The notes under the pieces are model-generated. The model searched no databases, was not told the origin of the DNA, and was given only the letters and a program-made list of their open reading frames with translations. Of a stretch of DNA of 64,000 nucleotides, positions 36,572 through 44,975 are shown in pieces (position 1 is the stretch's first letter; every line of letters starts with the position of its first letter). The stretch covers positions 3,706,501 to 3,770,500 of the forward strand of contig NZ_CP016808.1 of NCBI RefSeq assembly GCF_002741035.1, read 5' to 3'. The translations under genes and the position numbers were made by a program. This stretch comes from Paenibacillus sp. BIHB 4019 (GTDB lineage Bacteria; Bacillota; Bacilli; Paenibacillales; Paenibacillaceae).

Positions 36572-36625
36572 AAAGACTGGAAGCTGGTTGCCGATTTTCT
36601 CGGGCCATTTCTCCAGTCTTTTTCT
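36572..36625 (+). terminator. Terminator after the methyltransferase gene
   Basis: AAAGACTGGA pairs with TCCAGTCTTT around a 30-nt partly paired loop, followed by a T-rich tract. Confidence 0.75.
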
Positions 36626-36643
36626 CTCCTCTTAAAGCAACAC

Positions 36644-36766
36644 AGCAGGGGTTCCCCGTGCTAATGCTGAATAAGTAAACAAGCAGAAACCCAGGCTAAT
36701 CAAGACTTTTGGATCATTGGGGTCAGTTTTACTCAGGCATTTCCCAGGCTCTGATCCAGCCATTAT
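36644..36766 (+). repeat. Left boundary repeat of the accessory segment
   Basis: This 123-bp sequence recurs as an imperfect direct repeat at 43067-43191. Shared blocks are AGCAGGG, AACAAGCAGAA, CAGGCTA.TCAAG.CTTTTG, TTACTCAGGCATTTCC and AGGCTCT.A..CCAGCCATTA. AGCAGGG at the start has an inverted CCCTGCT at 36777. The following 334 bases to the next gene (36784-37117) are AT-rich and hold no gene I can support. Confidence 0.75.
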
Positions 36767-37117
36767 AACTGCTGATCCCTGCTTTTCTCAGGCACTTCTC
36801 TATCCCTTCAGGGACACGAATTATTAGTCGTTTTCGTTCACAATTGAACCAGTTTTCTTTCAGTTTTTCGCTCCTTTTCTCTACGTTTTTGGGACAGTAA
36901 TTTTTATTTTTCTACAAAGTAATTCGACAAGAAAGGATTTCTAAAGAAAACAACCGAGGAAAACAGCAAGATAAAGCAAAGAAATACGTTCTAAAATTCA
37001 AATGACCTGGTGTTTAGTTCATTTTTTGTAAGGATTAACCGTCAGTTATTTGTATTTTGCGAAATAGTTAGGGCATAAAAGCCGAGGATTTTCGAGGTAG
37101 AACACTGGAGGGCTTAA

Positions 37118-37819
37118 ATGAGGAAGTTTTTTATTACGGACATACATGGCGACTATCGGGGGTTTAAGTTGTTGATAGAGCATGCAGAGGTGGATTTTGA
37201 AAAGGATCAGCTCGTGGTTGGCGGCGACATGATTAATCGAGGCAAGGATAGCGGCAAAGTGATGAAGTCAATCAAGTTGCTTTGTGAACAGTATCCGAAC
37301 AATGTTCATGCCGTCATTGGCAACCATGAGGAGATGATGGGCTGGTATTTTCAGCGAGGGGACAAATTATGGCTCAGTCACGGGGGTCATGATACGATTT
37401 CGGACTTCAAAAAGACATTTCCCAACGAAGAGGAGCGGCAAGCCCACATCAATTGGGCGTTTTCCTTACCAATGTACTTTGAGGATGATGAGTTTGTATA
37501 TACACATGCTGGATTGAACTCATATGAGCCGCTGGACTCGCAGAGTCGGGACATACTTTGGATGACTGAAGGTGAATTCTACTCGCTTCCAAAAGAATCG
37601 CTTTTAATTACTACCGTCGAAAAACCTATAATCCATGGTCATACCCCTGTCGAAAGAATCTATTTTGACGGTATAAGAATGAACTGCGATATGGGGTCGA
37701 ATACCTATTGTGTAGAGGATGAACGGGGAGTAGGGCTTATAAATCTATCAGATATGGTTTATTTTGTATATAAGCAAGCACAGAAGAAGATAGAAGAGCG
37801 AAAGATACTGTATTATTAA
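37118..37819 (+). CDS. PPP-family metallophosphoesterase/phosphatase
   Basis: The 233-residue protein has all PPP signatures: DIHGDYRGFK (about residues 8-17), GGDMINRGKDS (about 42-52), GNHEEMM (about 73-79), THAGLNS and HGHTP near 183. Two metal ions would be bound by these residues. Bacterial relatives are serine/threonine protein phosphatases and symmetrical Ap4A hydrolases (PrpE/ApaH-like). It starts after GGAGGGC and is the first gene of the AT-rich accessory segment, 84 nt before the helicase gene. A link to the other genes of the segment is possible but unproved. Confidence 0.85.
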   Translation: MRKFFITDIHGDYRGFKLLIEHAEVDFEKDQLVVGGDMINRGKDSGKVMKSIKLLCEQYPNNVHAVIGNHEEMMGWYFQRGDKLWLSHGGHDTISDFKKTFPNEEERQAHINWAFSLPMYFEDDEFVYTHAGLNSYEPLDSQSRDILWMTEGEFYSLPKESLLITTVEKPIIHGHTPVERIYFDGIRMNCDMGSNTYCVEDERGVGLINLSDMVYFVYKQAQKKIEERKILYY

Positions 37820-37903
37820 GTCGGAGAATTGTCTTATTTTGTCTCCAATGGGGTGTGGCATGGTACAATATGACTATACCACTTTAAGAGACGTAGGAGA
37901 TTA

Positions 37904-40900
37904 ATGAAAATGGTTACATGGATTATAAAGATAAAGAGATACTTCCAAAAACAAAAAGCACTAAAGCTTATCCCAAAAATCGAGATGTATTTGCTACTTA
38001 TGCAAGAAAAATATAAAAAAATTGCAATCGAATCAAATCAAGTAGCGGACCGATATGTACCAAATTCTTACTTTCAAGAACTACTTAGTAAATGTGATTT
38101 GGATCGAGCTTATTTAGAAGGGGATTCTCCCTTTCGGATAGCCCCTGGCTTTGAACAGCAATTTAACAAGCTTACTCCTTTAATTGCCACATTACCGCAA
38201 TACAACGAGCTTTGTCAGTTGCATACATCCACTCGAAATCAATTCCAAGTGCAATATAGAAGTATTCAAGCTCGCAAGGCTGAAATGGCAAAGCGGGTAG
38301 AGCGCATCAATGTTAAAGTGCATTATTTTTTTGAAGAACTCGCTGTATTAAAGCAAGATTACATTGCTGAGTCCGCCAAAACCAATTTTGTCAATCAACA
38401 CAAGGAACCGTTATTCTTTTATGAGCATGCTGTTCCAAGCGAAATCGAGGAATCTGTAGTCCTATCTTATTTGGCATTAATGAGGGATTTCGATAAGAAA
38501 GTGGTTTCGTGGAATCAGGAATATGTGCAAAGTGAGTTAATGAACAGCAAAGAGTTTTTTGACGATATTGATGGAAAATCGCTCGATGAACAACAGCGGA
38601 TTGCTGTTTTAACCGATGAGGACAATAACTTGGTGCTGGCTGGTGCCGGTAGTGGTAAGACGTTAACCATATCTGGTAAAGTGAAATTTCTAACCGAAAA
38701 CAAAGGGATATCCCCTGATGAAATCTTGCTCATCTCATTCACCAACAAAGCGGCGGAGGAGATGCAGGAGCGAATTGTTGGAAGGCTTGGTGTAAAGGTT
38801 GATGTCAAGACGTTCCACAAACTTGGCATGGGGATTATTGCATGGGACTCCGATGCAAAGCCTGATGTTTTGAATGACAACAAGCAGATTATCCAAGATT
38901 ATTTTCGCTCTGTTATTCACTCGAATCCAATGGAACTTGAAAAAATCGTGACGTTCTTCGGGGTATATCTAAACATTCCAAAGGATCTTCAACAGTTTGA
39001 TAGCTTAGGGGAATTTCATGAGAATCAAAAAAGTCTAGATTTCGAATCCTTAAAAGGAAAACTGCAAAAAGTAACTAAAATCTTACAGTCATTTAAGGGC
39101 GAGACAATGAAGAGCCTGGAGGAAACACTTGTTGCGAACTTTCTCTTTCTTAATGGCATTGAGTACATATACGAAAACGATTATGAATATCCAACGGCTT
39201 CGACATATTATCGGCAGTATAAGCCTGATTTTTATCTGCCTGACTATGGAATCTATATCGAACACTTTGGAATTACGAAGGATTTCCGAACTCCGTGGCT
39301 TAGCAATATTGAGGAAGAAAAGTATTTAGAAGGTGTTCGGTGGAAAAGGGCTTTGCACAAAGAAAAGAACACTGTATTGATTGAATCGTACTCGTATTAC
39401 AACAAGAACGGTGTATTGTTTGAAAAGTTGGAAGAAAACCTGCGGAAGCACGGGGTTCAGTTTGAAAAAATTGATGTAAAAGCTGTTTATGAGGCAATTT
39501 GTATCAAAGAAAATGATTTTTATTTTGAGGAATTTATTAAGCTTGTCAGTAGCTTTATTAATCTCTTCAAGTCAAACGGTTTTAAAAAAGAGCATTTCTC
39601 TCAATTTACTGATGAGAATCAGCAATTGTTAGGTCACAACACTTTTCTGAAAACTCGTAATCAGACTTTCTTGTCTTTGGTAGAACCTATTTATGAGTAT
39701 TATCAGGACACTTTGGGGAAACAAAATAAAATAGATTTTAATGACATGATTAATACCGCTACTGAAATCGCCAAAGGCAAGAAGGCTACTTTCCATTATA
39801 AGTACATCATAATAGATGAATACCAGGACATATCTCAGGGCCGCTACCAGCTAATCAAGACGATTAAGGATAAGACTAATGCAAAGGTGGTCTGTGTTGG
39901 CGATGATTGGCAATCCATTTATCGTTTTGCGGGTAGTGATGTGCAGCTCTTTACAAAATTCGGTGAAAATTTTGGAAAGTTCGAGTTGCTTCGAATTGAG
40001 CGAACCTACCGAAATTCACAACAATTAATTAATATCGCTGGAAGCTTTGTTATGAAGAATATGAAACAGTATAGAAAAAACTTGGTCTCTGGCAAATACA
40101 ATACGCAACCGATCCGAGTTATTGGCTACGACCAAAATATGGTTGAGGTGATAAAAGCGATTCTTGACGAGATTATTGACAAAGGTGGGCAGAAGCAGGA
40201 GATCATGCTTCTGGGGAGAAATAACTTTGACATCAATTTCTTAAAGGGCCAGACAGATTTTAGAGTTATTGAGAAAGAAAAGGTGTTGACAAGAGTGGAG
40301 TACCAAAAACACAAATCAGTTAAAATTAACTTTATGTCCACTCATAAATCAAAAGGCTTAGAAGCGGATCAAGTCATTTTAATCAACGCAAAAAATAACT
40401 TACTCGGATTTCCAAACCGCATTTCGGATGATCCCGTATTGTCTTGGGTGCTCACCGATCAAGATGCTTTTGAATTTGCAGAGGAACGAAGATTGTTTTA
40501 TGTAGCATTAACGCGTACAAAAAACAACTTGTACATTATGGCTCCTGAAAAGGATACATCAATTTTCATAAAAGAATTGACTAAAGACTATGGGACACAA
40601 TTCGAAACAACCTTTATCCAAAATTCGATTACCAATAACCCAAGATGTCTCAAATGTAAAACGGGATTATTAGTCGAAAGAAAAAATAAACTTCAGAAAA
40701 ATTTCTTGGGTTGTAGTCATTATCCGCAATGCAAGCAAACTCATAGCGATGTTTGTTTGCTCAATAATCAGGTAATGTGTAGTCGGTGCAATGGCTACAT
40801 GGCAAGGCGGACGAGCAAAGGTGAGGAGTTTTATGGCTGTACGAATTTCCCGCATTGTAGAAATACAATGAATATCGGAAAATCTTATCACAGAGTAAAA

Positions 40901-40912
40901 CAGATAAGATAA
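37904..40912 (+). CDS. UvrD/Rep-like superfamily 1 helicase with nuclease-like insertion and two C4 zinc fingers
   Basis: The 1002-residue protein has a helical N-terminal region (1-220). The ATPase core follows, with Walker A AGAGSGKT at 246-253, Walker B IIIDEYQD near 644, motif III DDWQSIYRFAG and motif VI YVALTRTKNN. An insertion near residues 400-520 has YKPDFYLPDYGIYIEHFG, which looks like a PD-(D/E)xK nuclease core with the last Lys replaced. The C-terminus (about 905-985) has two topoisomerase-type C4 fingers (CLKC...CSHYPQC and CSRC...CTNFPHC). It would translocate on single-stranded DNA and may cut it. AT-rich codon use differs from the flanking chromosome. Related helicases occur in defence islands and in housekeeping repair. 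Confidence 0.9.
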   Translation: MKMVTWIIKIKRYFQKQKALKLIPKIEMYLLLMQEKYKKIAIESNQVADRYVPNSYFQELLSKCDLDRAYLEGDSPFRIAPGFEQQFNKLTPLIATLPQYNELCQLHTSTRNQFQVQYRSIQARKAEMAKRVERINVKVHYFFEELAVLKQDYIAESAKTNFVNQHKEPLFFYEHAVPSEIEESVVLSYLALMRDFDKKVVSWNQEYVQSELMNSKEFFDDIDGKSLDEQQRIAVLTDEDNNLVLAGAGSGKTLTISGKVKFLTENKGISPDEILLISFTNKAAEEMQERIVGRLGVKVDVKTFHKLGMGIIAWDSDAKPDVLNDNKQIIQDYFRSVIHSNPMELEKIVTFFGVYLNIPKDLQQFDSLGEFHENQKSLDFESLKGKLQKVTKILQSFKGETMKSLEETLVANFLFLNGIEYIYENDYEYPTASTYYRQYKPDFYLPDYGIYIEHFGITKDFRTPWLSNIEEEKYLEGVRWKRALHKEKNTVLIESYSYYNKNGVLFEKLEENLRKHGVQFEKIDVKAVYEAICIKENDFYFEEFIKLVSSFINLFKSNGFKKEHFSQFTDENQQLLGHNTFLKTRNQTFLSLVEPIYEYYQDTLGKQNKIDFNDMINTATEIAKGKKATFHYKYIIIDEYQDISQGRYQLIKTIKDKTNAKVVCVGDDWQSIYRFAGSDVQLFTKFGENFGKFELLRIERTYRNSQQLINIAGSFVMKNMKQYRKNLVSGKYNTQPIRVIGYDQNMVEVIKAILDEIIDKGGQKQEIMLLGRNNFDINFLKGQTDFRVIEKEKVLTRVEYQKHKSVKINFMSTHKSKGLEADQVILINAKNNLLGFPNRISDDPVLSWVLTDQDAFEFAEERRLFYVALTRTKNNLYIMAPEKDTSIFIKELTKDYGTQFETTFIQNSITNNPRCLKCKTGLLVERKNKLQKNFLGCSHYPQCKQTHSDVCLLNNQVMCSRCNGYMARRTSKGEEFYGCTNFPHCRNTMNIGKSYHRVKQIR

Positions 40913-40968
40913 GACTATAGGGGCAGAGCTTACCTATTATCCTATTTTCACTGCGCTGGGGGCTGATT

Positions 40969-41637
40969 ATGGTCGAAATCTCAATGAAAGAACTTGAAGA
41001 AGTAGGATACATCAAGCTTAATATTCCTGGAATGATTGAAGAAGATCTGATAGCTATATCTGAACAAATAGGTATACCTATTAAAACAAGGTTGGGGGCA
41101 AATGTTATTGACCGCCTTTCCCCTAAAGAAAAGAAAGATGCACATAAAAATTCGCTGAGTGGAAATCACGGGCTTAATAGCTTTCCTATTCACACGGACA
41201 CGGCTTACTTTAAAATACCAGCCAGATATATATTATTATATTCGGTCAATCCAGGTTCTGGAGGCAGACCTACCCTCTTGTATGATGCAAATAAGTTCTT
41301 CAATTACGATAAAGAACTTCGTTTTGAATTAACCAACGTGTTATATAAGGTCGTTAATGGCAGATATAGTTTTCTAACAACAATTTATAATTACTATCAA
41401 AGCAATTACTATTTTAGGTTAGATAGAGATTGTATGAAAGCAACGTCATCAGTTGGAAACGAACTGCTAACTAAAATTGATAGCATAATTTACCCGAGGG
41501 ATCTCAATGAAGTGATATGGAACTGCGGAGATCTTTTGATTTTTGATAACTGGAGAATTCTGCATGGTAGAGGACAGAGTAATGTAATAGATAACGACAG
41601 AGTACTTCTCAGAATATCGATTAAGGAGAGACAATAG
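40969..41637 (+). CDS. TauD/TfdA-like Fe(II)/2-oxoglutarate-dependent oxygenase
   Basis: The 222-residue protein carries a facial triad: HTD in FPIHTDTAYF (His75, Asp77) and the distal His199 in DNWRILHGRG. Arg211 or Arg215 could bind 2-oxoglutarate. This is the TauD/clavaminate-synthase class, which hydroxylates or cleaves small molecules or amino-acid residues. It is a little shorter than typical TauD proteins (about 280). Its TAG stop overlaps the GTG start of the next gene (TAGTG), so oxygenase and HEPN-like protein are coupled. It has GGGGG at 7 nt and lies 56 nt after the helicase. The substrate is unknown. Confidence 0.85.
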   Translation: MVEISMKELEEVGYIKLNIPGMIEEDLIAISEQIGIPIKTRLGANVIDRLSPKEKKDAHKNSLSGNHGLNSFPIHTDTAYFKIPARYILLYSVNPGSGGRPTLLYDANKFFNYDKELRFELTNVLYKVVNGRYSFLTTIYNYYQSNYYFRLDRDCMKATSSVGNELLTKIDSIIYPRDLNEVIWNCGDLLIFDNWRILHGRGQSNVIDNDRVLLRISIKERQ

Positions 41638-42518
41638 TGGGGATTGAATATTTGGATCTATACAATAAATCTAAGCTTTTTATTAAAAAAGGCATCTCTA
41701 ATAGAAACGAATCCGACATGTCAGAATTTTTGCTTTGGGCCAGTTTATCCTTGGAACTGTTAGGAAAAGCCACACTGGCATTTATTCATCCATCATTGGT
41801 AGTAGATCCAAACGATCCCAAAGGTTTATTAGTCGCATGTGGCTATAGGAAGCATGATGATTTCAAAACGATTCAAGCAAAAACAGTTTTTGAACGACTG
41901 CATGTAACTCTTTCAATTCCAAAATTCGATCATAAAAAGAAGGAATTTTGCATGTCGTTGGCAAATAAAAGGAATGCAGAACTGCATTCAGGATTGTTAC
42001 CTTTTGATGGTCTTAGGTTAGATTTAATATTACCTCATTTTTGGGAAATCTGTGTGATTCTACTTGATTTTCAAGAAAAAAAATTAGAAGAATGGATAGG
42101 GCATGATGAAGCAATACGAGCATCAAAAATTATTGAAGATCATTCGGCTATACTTAAAACTGTTGTTGAATCAAGGGTTGAAGCTTGTCGAAATAAGTAT
42201 AGTGAAAAGTATAAGTTTGACAAACCACATATTACTTATGACGTAAATGATGATGAGGAACTGATACTTTGCCCAGCATGCAATAATGATGCTTTAGCAT
42301 ATGGTGAACTAAATGATAAGGTATACGAAGGAGAAAGCCAAGATAACCCATGGCATTCGGTGTACTCTTATATCTATGATACGACTGAAATTCATTGTAG
42401 ATATTGTGATTTGAAGTTAATTGGTTATGAAGAAGTGGAAATTGTGATCGAAGATCCTGTTTTTTCTAAGACTGTCGAAGAAGAGCCAGATTATGATTAC
42501 GATTATGGAAATGACTAA
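41637..42518 (+). CDS. HEPN-like domain protein with C-terminal zinc ribbon
   Basis: The 293-residue protein starts at a GTG sharing a base with the previous stop, behind AAGGAGAG. Residues 1-150 are helical and contain NKRNAELHSG, with Arg112 and His117 in an R-x4-H pattern like the catalytic motif of HEPN RNases, between two long helices (LWASLSLELLGKA and LILPHFWEICVILL). The C-terminal part has a four-Cys zinc ribbon (CPAC at 212-215, CRYC at 254-257) and ends in an acidic Asp/Tyr-rich tail. I do not know a named family. A nucleic-acid-cleaving or sensing role is inferred only from the motif. Confidence 0.6.
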   Translation: MGIEYLDLYNKSKLFIKKGISNRNESDMSEFLLWASLSLELLGKATLAFIHPSLVVDPNDPKGLLVACGYRKHDDFKTIQAKTVFERLHVTLSIPKFDHKKKEFCMSLANKRNAELHSGLLPFDGLRLDLILPHFWEICVILLDFQEKKLEEWIGHDEAIRASKIIEDHSAILKTVVESRVEACRNKYSEKYKFDKPHITYDVNDDEELILCPACNNDALAYGELNDKVYEGESQDNPWHSVYSYIYDTTEIHCRYCDLKLIGYEEVEIVIEDPVFSKTVEEEPDYDYDYGND

Positions 42519-42560
42519 ATTTTTTTGTGGAGTAAGGCTTATAAATCAGTGAATTTGTGA

Positions 42561-43067
42561 GTATTTTTCTCAGGTTTTACGATATCCGAGCTGGCAGAGT
42601 ATTCAGGCGTATCAAAACAGGCCATTTCACAATATGAGAATGGTAAAACCAAGCCTACTTTAGAAACACTTATAAAAACCACATTAAAAGAAATTCGTGC
42701 CAACAAAGGTGATCATGTTCTAATTGGAAAATTACAACCGATATTTGAACTTGACATATTAGATCTAACAAAAAGAATAGAAATTAAAACTAAAAGCATA
42801 TTTAAAAAAGACTATAATCATAATGACAATTGGGTTAATGAATTCATATCTAATTTCATTGTAGAGATTAGTAAACCAATTAATGAGAATGAAAAAAACA
42901 TAGAATATGTAGCAACGCAATTATTATCTGAATACATTAGAAAATTAGGTTTTGATGGGATTAAATTTTAGAGCAGTATTGCTTCAGGTACTAATAATTA
43001 TGTTTTATTTTGTGGTCCCAATACAGATATTTTGCGTGATTCGTACGAATTTGAATATTATACGTAA
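42561..43067 (+). pseudogene. Chimeric relic: XRE helix-turn-helix fragment joined to a RES-domain fragment
   Basis: One frame is open from 42561 but has no start codon. It encodes SGFTISELAEYSGVSKQAIS followed by QYENGKTKP, the DNA-binding start of an XRE/ImmA-linked repressor lacking its first residues. From about 42678 the same frame runs into a different protein, EIRANKGDHVLIGKLQ...DILDLTKRIE...IEYVATQLLSEYIRKLGFDGIKF, which resembles the C-terminal half of a RES-type NAD+-degrading toxin. A TAG at 42969 interrupts it where the family expects a Lys (SSIASGTNNYVLFCGPNT follows in frame), and the frame ends at 43067. Truncation, fusion by deletion and the nonsense codon together show a decayed locus. 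Confidence 0.7.
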
Positions 43068-43191
43068 GCAGGGATTGCCCGTCCAAATCCCGAATATTTA
43101 AACAAGCAGAACCCCCAGGCTACTCAAGTCTTTTGGGGTAAGCAAAGACGGTGTTACTCAGGCATTTCCTAGGCTCTTACCCAGCCATTAT
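43067..43191 (+). repeat. Right boundary repeat of the accessory segment
   Basis: This is the direct-repeat partner of 36644-36766. It begins AGCAGGG at the end of the RES relic and ends CCAGCCATTAT. The next 170 bases (43192-43360) hold no gene I can support. Confidence 0.75.
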
Positions 43192-43360
43192 TACAGGGAC
43201 ATTACCTTAATGGTTATAGCTTAAATCTATATCCAGGCATAAATTATTTGTATCATGCTATATTCATGAAAATATGCAATCTTACTCATATAGGCGTTTA
43301 CGATGTAGGGAAATTATGAAAAGCACTCTGTCTAGTGGGTATAAATTAAAAAAGTGAGAA

Positions 43361-43545
43361 CAGGTGTCTGATCGGCGAGCGTGCTTGTCGTTCTGACTTA
43401 AAAGGGAAGTTCGGTGCAATACCGATGCGGTCCCGCCACTGTAACGGAGGAGCAGGCAGCTCAACCAGCCACTGGTCTAGATTGATCGGGAAGGCCGCTG
43501 CCGAGTGACGATTCCGGAGCCAGGAGACCTGCCAGTTCTGACAAC
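43361..43545 (+). promoter_or_regulatory. Cobalamin (B12) riboswitch aptamer
   Basis: The conserved core is complete: GGGAAGTTCGGTG near 43404, GCGGTCCCGCCACTGTAA near 43427, GCCACTGGTC near 43469, CGGGAAGGCC near 43487, CCGAGTGACG near 43501 and the B12 box AGCCAGGAGACCTGCC at 43518-43533. A terminator follows at 43607. Binding of adenosylcobalamin should favour termination. The first intact gene downstream is a LysR regulator at 44014. Confidence 0.92.
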
Positions 43546-43580
43546 ACTGCTGTACCTACGGGGAGATAGGGAGGTGTTAG

Positions 43581-43607
43581 ATGAACCGTCATAATGCACT
43601 GTTATGA
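43581..43607 (+). CDS. Possible 8-codon leader ORF in the riboswitch expression platform
   Basis: GGGAGGTG lies 4 nt before ATG, which opens the frame MNRHNALL and stops at TGA on the first base of the terminator stem. It could be a leader peptide, or the remains of the original regulated gene's start. Confidence 0.3.
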   Translation: MNRHNALL

Positions 43608-43655
43608 AGGCGTCTTTCCCTATGTATCTTTCAAAGGGAGGACGCCTTTTATTGT
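43607..43655 (+). terminator. Riboswitch expression-platform terminator
   Basis: AAGGCGTC pairs with GACGCCTT, with CCCT and AGGG pairing inside, followed by TTTTATT. An alternative small hairpin (CATAA with TTATG, just upstream) could compete with it. Confidence 0.8.
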
Positions 43656-43660
43656 TTCCA

Positions 43661-43876
43661 GCAGATTTGACCAAAGAAAATTCATGTAGCTCGTGATGTG
43701 GATTTCCGTGGTATTGAGCTCGGGAAAGACTGTGTCTTCTACAACGATGCAGCGAGGCTAATGAAACTAGCAGCGTGGATGAAGGTTCTTGGGCAGCGCA
43801 TGAGAAGAAGGAAATCATCTTTGGCATCAAGTTCACCGGACACTATTGGTTTTCGTTGGCACCATCTCTTCCGTGA
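43661..43876 (+). pseudogene. IS110-family transposase relic (N-terminal fragment, frameshifted)
   Basis: Three frames in turn give pieces of one IS110 N-terminus. The first is ADLTKEN; the second is HVARDVDFRGIELGKDCVFY and NDAARLMKLAAWMK; the third is AHEKKEIIFGIKFTGHYWFS, matching the family's GMEPTGHYWF region. At least two frameshifts and a TGA at 43874 disrupt it, and the C-terminal catalytic part is missing. It separates the riboswitch from the LysR gene. Confidence 0.65.
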
Positions 43877-43962
43877 TTACCTTATAAGCCGGTTACAGGG
43901 TGACCGTGACTTTCTTCAGATCCTTGTAGGACACGTAGCGAGTGGAATTGCGGATTTGATAA

Positions 43963-43991
43963 TTGCTTGAACGGGTGAAACGGGCCATAAT
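43963..43991 (+). promoter_or_regulatory. Candidate local promoter of the LysR gene
   Basis: TTGCTT (43963-43968), a 17-nt spacer and CATAAT (43986-43991) lie 22 nt before the LysR start. If used, LysR expression would not depend only on the riboswitch. Confidence 0.45.
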
Positions 43992-44013
43992 TCGGAAGTA
44001 AAGGAGTATTCTA

Positions 44014-44955
44014 ATGACCTTGCAGCAATTAAAATATATTCTGACCATCGTTAGAAGCGGCTCCATAAGCGAAGCGGCAAAAAGGCTGTTTATTTCGCAG
44101 CCGAGCTTGTCCAACGCGGTGAAAGAAATCGAGATGGAAGCCGGTATTGAGATTTTCCTTCGATCGTCCAAGGGAATCGTGCTATCAAGCGACGGAGCGG
44201 AGTTTTTATCCTACGCTAGGCAAGTCGTGGAGCAAGCCGAGCTTCTCGAGCAGCGGTACATGAATCGTAAGCCTTCGAAGAAGCTGTTCTCGATCTCAAC
44301 ACAGCATTACGCCTTCTCTGTGCAGGCTTTCGTCGGACTGCTGAAGGAGCTTAATGTGGATGAGTACGAGTGCACACTGCGCGAAACACGCACTCACGAG
44401 ATTATCGAAGACGTACGGAATATGAGAAGCGAGCTCGGAATCATCTATATGAGCGACTTCAACCGCAAGGTGATTCAGAAGATATTAAAGGACAACGAGC
44501 TGCGATTTCACCCGCTGTTCCAAGCGGAAGCGCACGTATTCATTAGTGAGGAGCATCCACTTGCCTCCAAGGCGCTGCTGGACATCGAAGATTTGGATGA
44601 CTTCCCGTGTTTGGCCTTTGAGCAAGGCGAATATAATTCCTTTTACTACGCGGAGGAAATACTCAGCACACGAACGTACAAGAAGAAAATACTGGTCAGT
44701 GACCGCGCCACGCTATTCAACCTGCTGATTGGACTCAATGGCTATACCATTAGCTCGGGCGTACTGAATAAGGATCTTAACGGGGAGCAAATCAAATCCG
44801 TAAGGCTTCGTACGGATGAGAGCATACAGGTAGGTTACATCGTGAATCAGAAGGCGAGCTTGAGCCAGCTGGCCGCCGCCTACGTTCTGAAGCTCAAAAC
44901 GGTCATTACGGATTTCGGCTATCCGATCATAAACCAAGAGGATGGGCTCGCTTGA
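44014..44955 (+). CDS. LysR-family transcriptional regulator, candidate metE activator
   Basis: The 313-residue protein has the LysR winged helix-turn-helix (residues 1-60: LKYILTIVRSGSISEAAKRL, FISQPSLSNAVKEIE) and a co-inducer domain (about 90-300). The ATG follows AAAGGAG. It is convergent with metE, sharing a terminator. Control of metE is inferred from adjacency, from a LysR-type dyad in the metE promoter and from the cobalamin riboswitch upstream, which would tie it to B12 state. It could instead be a CysB-like or other sulphur regulator. Confidence 0.8.
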   Translation: MTLQQLKYILTIVRSGSISEAAKRLFISQPSLSNAVKEIEMEAGIEIFLRSSKGIVLSSDGAEFLSYARQVVEQAELLEQRYMNRKPSKKLFSISTQHYAFSVQAFVGLLKELNVDEYECTLRETRTHEIIEDVRNMRSELGIIYMSDFNRKVIQKILKDNELRFHPLFQAEAHVFISEEHPLASKALLDIEDLDDFPCLAFEQGEYNSFYYAEEILSTRTYKKKILVSDRATLFNLLIGLNGYTISSGVLNKDLNGEQIKSVRLRTDESIQVGYIVNQKASLSQLAAAYVLKLKTVITDFGYPIINQEDGLA

Positions 44956-44969
44956 GCCCATCCTCTTGT
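44936..44969. terminator. Bidirectional terminator shared by the LysR gene and metE
   Basis: A perfect 14-bp stem (AAGAGGATGGGCTC with GAGCCCATCCTCTT) has a 4-nt loop. It contains the LysR stop codon and lies 7 nt beyond the metE stop. Confidence 0.75.
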
Positions 44970-44975
44970 AGGTTA

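Noticed and set aside
36644..36766. Idea that the boundary repeats are integron attC sites
   Set aside because: They are of suitable length but I could not find the required paired core sites or a full imperfect palindrome, and no integron integrase is present.
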